DNA from: an uncultured Georgenia sp.
GTDB taxonomy: Bacteria; Actinomycetota; Actinomycetes; Actinomycetales; Actinomycetaceae
DNA: 25,628 nucleotides
Direction: 5' to 3'
NCBI RefSeq assembly: GCF_937958535.1
Contig: NZ_CALGNQ010000159.1
Span: 1 to 25,628 of the forward strand
Under the pieces are notes generated by a model, which saw only the letters and a program-made list of their open reading frames with translations, was not told the DNA's origin and made no database searches. The position numbers and the translations under genes are program-made. Of the stretch, positions 23,497 to 25,628 are shown piece by piece (the first letter of the stretch is position 1; each line of letters begins with the position of its first letter).

Positions 23497-24861
23497 ATGG
23501 GGAGTGGTGCCGAGGTGGACCTGGACCAGGTGGCCGAGGACGTCGGTCGCGCCCTGCGCAAGCAGGACCTCACCGCGCTGGCCGACCTCCTCCGTCCGCT
23601 GAGTGCACCGCAGGTGGTCGTCGTCCTCGAGCGGCTCGACCTGATGGACCGTGCGGTGGTCTACCGGCTGCTGCCGAAGGGCACCGCCCTGGAGGTCTTC
23701 GAGCGGCTCGACCCCGCACTCCAGGGCGACCTCGTCCTCGGGCTGCAGGCCGAGGACGTCGCGGCCATCTTCGCCCAGCTCGAACCCGACGACCGGGTCA
23801 GCCTGCTGGACGAGCTGCCGGCGACGGTGGCGAGCCGGCTGCTGCGCGGCCTGTCGCCGGAGGAGCGTGAGCTCACCGCTGTGATCCTGGGCTACCCCGC
23901 GGGGTCGATCGGGCGTCGGATGAGCCCGGGGCACATCACCGTCCGGCCGGAGATGCCCGTCGCCGTCGCGCTGGACCGGGTGCGTGCCCGGCTGGCCGAC
24001 GCCGAGACGATCTACACCCTGCCGGTCACCGACGACCAGCGGCGCCTCGTCGGGGTGGTCAGCCTGCGCGACCTCATGCGGGAGGAGCAGCGTGGGACGA
24101 GCCGGGTCGCCGACCTCATGCGCCGGCCGCACGCCGTCCCGGCCACCACCGACGCCGAGGTTGCGGCCCGGCGCTGCGCCGACCTCAAGCTGCTGGCCCT
24201 GCTCGTCGTGGACGACGAGCACCGGCTCGTCGGCATCCTCACCGTGGACGACGCGCTGCGGATCCTCGAGGAGGCCGAGAGCCGCGACCACGCCCGGCTC
24301 AGCGGGTCGGAACCGCTGCGGCGGCCCTACCTCGCGACGCCGGTGCGGGCGCTGGTGCAGGCCCGCGGTGTCTGGCTGCTCGTCCTGGCGGTCGGGGCGA
24401 CGCTCACCGTCCAGGTGCTCGAGGTCTTCGAGGCCACGATCTCGCAGATGGTCGTGCTGTCGGTGTTCATCCCGCTCCTCATCGGCACGGGTGGCAACAC
24501 CGGCAACCAGGCGGCGACGACGATCACGCGGGCGCTGGCGCTGGACGACGTCACGCCGCGGGACGTCGGGCGGGTGCTCGTCCGCGAGGCGCAGACCGGG
24601 GCGTGCCTCGGCCTGGGGCTCGGCGCGCTCGGCTTCGTCCTCGCCTCGCTCGCGTACAGCGTGCCGGTGGGCACCGTCATCGGCCTGACGCTGCTGACCG
24701 TCTGCACCATGGCGGCGACCGTGGGCGGGGTCATGCCGCTGGTCGCCAAGAAGCTGCGCGCCGATCCCGCGGTCTTCTCCAACCCTTTCATCACGACCTT
24801 CGTCGACGCCGCCGGCCTCGTCATCTACTTCCTCATCGCGCGCGCCGTCCTCGGCCTGTGA
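23497..24861 (+). CDS. mgtE: Magnesium transporter MgtE
   Basis: A 454-residue Mg2+ channel/transporter of the inner membrane. Residues 1 to about 130 form the superhelical N domain (LLPKGTALEVFERLDPALQGD), followed by two CBS domains that sense magnesium (TIYTLPVTDDQRRLVGVVSL and LKLLALLVVDDEHRLVGILT), then a five-helix membrane domain with the signature IGTGGNTGNQAATTITRALA at about 329-348. FITTFVDAAGLVIYFLIAR is the last helix. AGGAG lies 9 bases before this ATG and 3 bases before an in-frame GTG at 23491, so the ATG is preferred, without certainty. Confidence 0.95.
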   Translation: MGSGAEVDLDQVAEDVGRALRKQDLTALADLLRPLSAPQVVVVLERLDLMDRAVVYRLLPKGTALEVFERLDPALQGDLVLGLQAEDVAAIFAQLEPDDRVSLLDELPATVASRLLRGLSPEERELTAVILGYPAGSIGRRMSPGHITVRPEMPVAVALDRVRARLADAETIYTLPVTDDQRRLVGVVSLRDLMREEQRGTSRVADLMRRPHAVPATTDAEVAARRCADLKLLALLVVDDEHRLVGILTVDDALRILEEAESRDHARLSGSEPLRRPYLATPVRALVQARGVWLLVLAVGATLTVQVLEVFEATISQMVVLSVFIPLLIGTGGNTGNQAATTITRALALDDVTPRDVGRVLVREAQTGACLGLGLGALGFVLASLAYSVPVGTVIGLTLLTVCTMAATVGGVMPLVAKKLRADPAVFSNPFITTFVDAAGLVIYFLIARAVLGL

Positions 24862-24934
24862 CGACCCCGTCCTCCGCCTGTGCCCACCTCTGTCGCGCTG
24901 GATCACCGGGCGCGGACCGGGCAGGCTGGTGGCG

Positions 24935-25501
24935 ATGACCCAGCGCAAACCGCCGGACCTGCCGATCCACACGTGGGTGGACAGACTCATCCGCGAGGCC
25001 CAGGAGCGGGGGGAGTTCGACGACCTGCCCGGTGCCGGCAAGCCGCTGCCCGGCATCGACGGCCCGCTCGAGGAGGACTGGTGGGTCAAGCAGAAGGTGC
25101 GCAGCGAGGAGCTGCCCACCGAGGTCCTGCTGCCACCGGCGCTGCAGCTGCGCCGCGAGCTCGCCGCCCTGCCGGAGACGGTCCGCCACCTGCGGGACGA
25201 GGCGGAGGTACGCGCCGCGGTGCGAGAGGTCAACCGGCGGGTCGCGGAGTACATCCGCATCCCGACCGGTCCGGTGCTCCCGGTCGCTCCTGCCGACCCC
25301 GACGCAGTCGTCGCCCGGTGGCGCGCGGAGCGGGGGCCGGCCGCACGTGAGGCGGAGGGGCCGGCGGCGGACGGGCGGGCGCCGAGCCGGCCGCGGACCG
25401 TGGCGCGGGCCGCGTCCCGTCGCCGTCGGTGGTGGTGGCCGTGGCGCCGCCCGCACCGGAAGACGATGGCGACGACGGAGGGCGTCCCGGGCGACCGGTG
25501 A
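24935..25501 (+). CDS. DUF1992 (DnaJ-C28-like) domain protein with Arg/Trp-rich tail
   Basis: A 188-residue protein whose first 100 or so residues carry the DUF1992 domain: WVDRLIREAQERGEFDDLPG followed by AGKPLPG, then LEEDWWVKQKVRSEELPTEV. Function of the family is unknown. The C-terminal third is Ala/Pro/Arg-rich and ends in a Trp-Arg cluster (RRRRWWWPWRRPHRK, about 162-176), which is not part of the domain. No Shine-Dalgarno precedes the ATG; CAGGCT lies 7 bases upstream, a weak leaderless match. GTG 24929 is an alternative start. The C-terminal coding region has a near-copy at 25539-25573. Confidence 0.85.
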   Translation: MTQRKPPDLPIHTWVDRLIREAQERGEFDDLPGAGKPLPGIDGPLEEDWWVKQKVRSEELPTEVLLPPALQLRRELAALPETVRHLRDEAEVRAAVREVNRRVAEYIRIPTGPVLPVAPADPDAVVARWRAERGPAAREAEGPAADGRAPSRPRTVARAASRRRRWWWPWRRPHRKTMATTEGVPGDR

Positions 25502-25573
25502 CCGGGACGCGCCCGGCGACCTGGAAGCCGGCACCTCGCCGGCCGCGGACCGTGGCGCCCGTCCCGTCGCCGT
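25387..25573 (+). repeat. Near-identical direct repeat (25387-25426 and 25539-25573)
   Basis: The two copies share the first 20 and last 14 bases; the second lacks 5 net bases in between. The first copy encodes part of the Arg-rich tail of the DUF1992 protein; the second lies after its stop codon and ends exactly where the inverted 55-base copy begins. Confidence 0.8.
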
Positions 25574-25628
25574 ATGTACTCCGCGACCCGCCGGTTGACC
25601 TCTCGCACCGCGGCGCGTACCTCCGCCT
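25574..25628 (-). repeat. Perfect 55-base inverted copy of 25200-25254 at the window end
   Basis: Bases 25574-25628 are the exact reverse complement of 25200-25254, an internal part of the DUF1992 gene (encoding the EVNRRVAEYI region). The match stops at 25573 and runs to the last base of the window. It is either an inverted partial gene copy or an assembly or chimera product. Confidence 0.95.

Noticed and set aside
7004..25501. A new multi-gene defence or toxin system
   Set aside because: Apart from RecBCD, every gene is a stand-alone housekeeping, transport or enzyme family; I saw no toxin-antitoxin pair, restriction genes, prophage genes, integrase or tRNA attachment site.
23446..25608. 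Long minus-strand reading frame opposite mgtE and the DUF1992 gene
   Set aside because: Shadow frame. Its first residues match the DUF1992 protein only because of the inverted 55-base copy, after which similarity stops.
25200..25628. Terminal inverted repeats of a transposon
   Set aside because: The left arm lies inside the coding sequence of an intact DUF1992 gene, no transposase lies between, and the right arm length equals the distance to the window edge.

Overview
The window is high-GC DNA from an actinobacterium, most likely a member of the order Micrococcales; genus and species cannot be fixed from the sequence alone. The evidence is very high GC at wobble positions, a SigR/RsrA thiol-stress pair of the mycothiol-producing type, a 24-codon gene for the actinobacterial ribosomal protein bL37, a tmRNA whose tag reads ADSKRTDFALAA, and several genes whose start codon lies 5-8 bases after a TANNNT -10 box, the usual layout for leaderless mRNAs in this phylum.

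Layout. (1) 1-958: tandem 34-bp repeats, a SUMF1/formylglycine-generating-enzyme-like gene (-), and an intergenic 18-bp repeat. (2) 959-4245: a two-gene ABC exporter (-) divergent from an alpha/beta hydrolase (+). (3) 4325-6900 (-): tmRNA with its terminator, an LLM-class flavin oxidoreductase, a DoxX-like membrane protein and smpB, so both trans-translation components lie within 2.6 kb. (4) 7067-7833 (+): a TorD/DmsD-like chaperone, bL37 and a bidirectional terminator. (5) 7840-8857 (-): rsrA and sigR, with a SigR-type promoter upstream of a possible longer sigR isoform. (6) 8952-21816 (+): a DoxX-like gene, aroA, rsgA, a complete recC-recB-recD operon and hisN. (7) 21896-25501: an alpha/beta hydrolase (+), a DinB-family protein (-), mgtE (+) and a DUF1992 gene (+). 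No gene-free stretch exceeds 300 bases; the longest (8730-8951 and 20792-21012) are described in the list.

How the genes work together. ssrA and smpB rescue stalled ribosomes; rsgA and bL37 belong to ribosome assembly and structure; sigR/rsrA form an autoregulated thiol-oxidation switch; recCBD processes double-strand breaks; aroA and hisN are biosynthetic. No novel multi-gene defence or metabolic system is evident. The most interesting points are regulatory (the sigR 5' region and recurrent leaderless starts), structural (a repeat-built linker in RecD, an Arg/Trp-rich tail on the DUF1992 protein) and technical: both ends of the window are exact 55-base repeats of internal sequence, which suggests a whole contig from a k=55 de Bruijn assembly.
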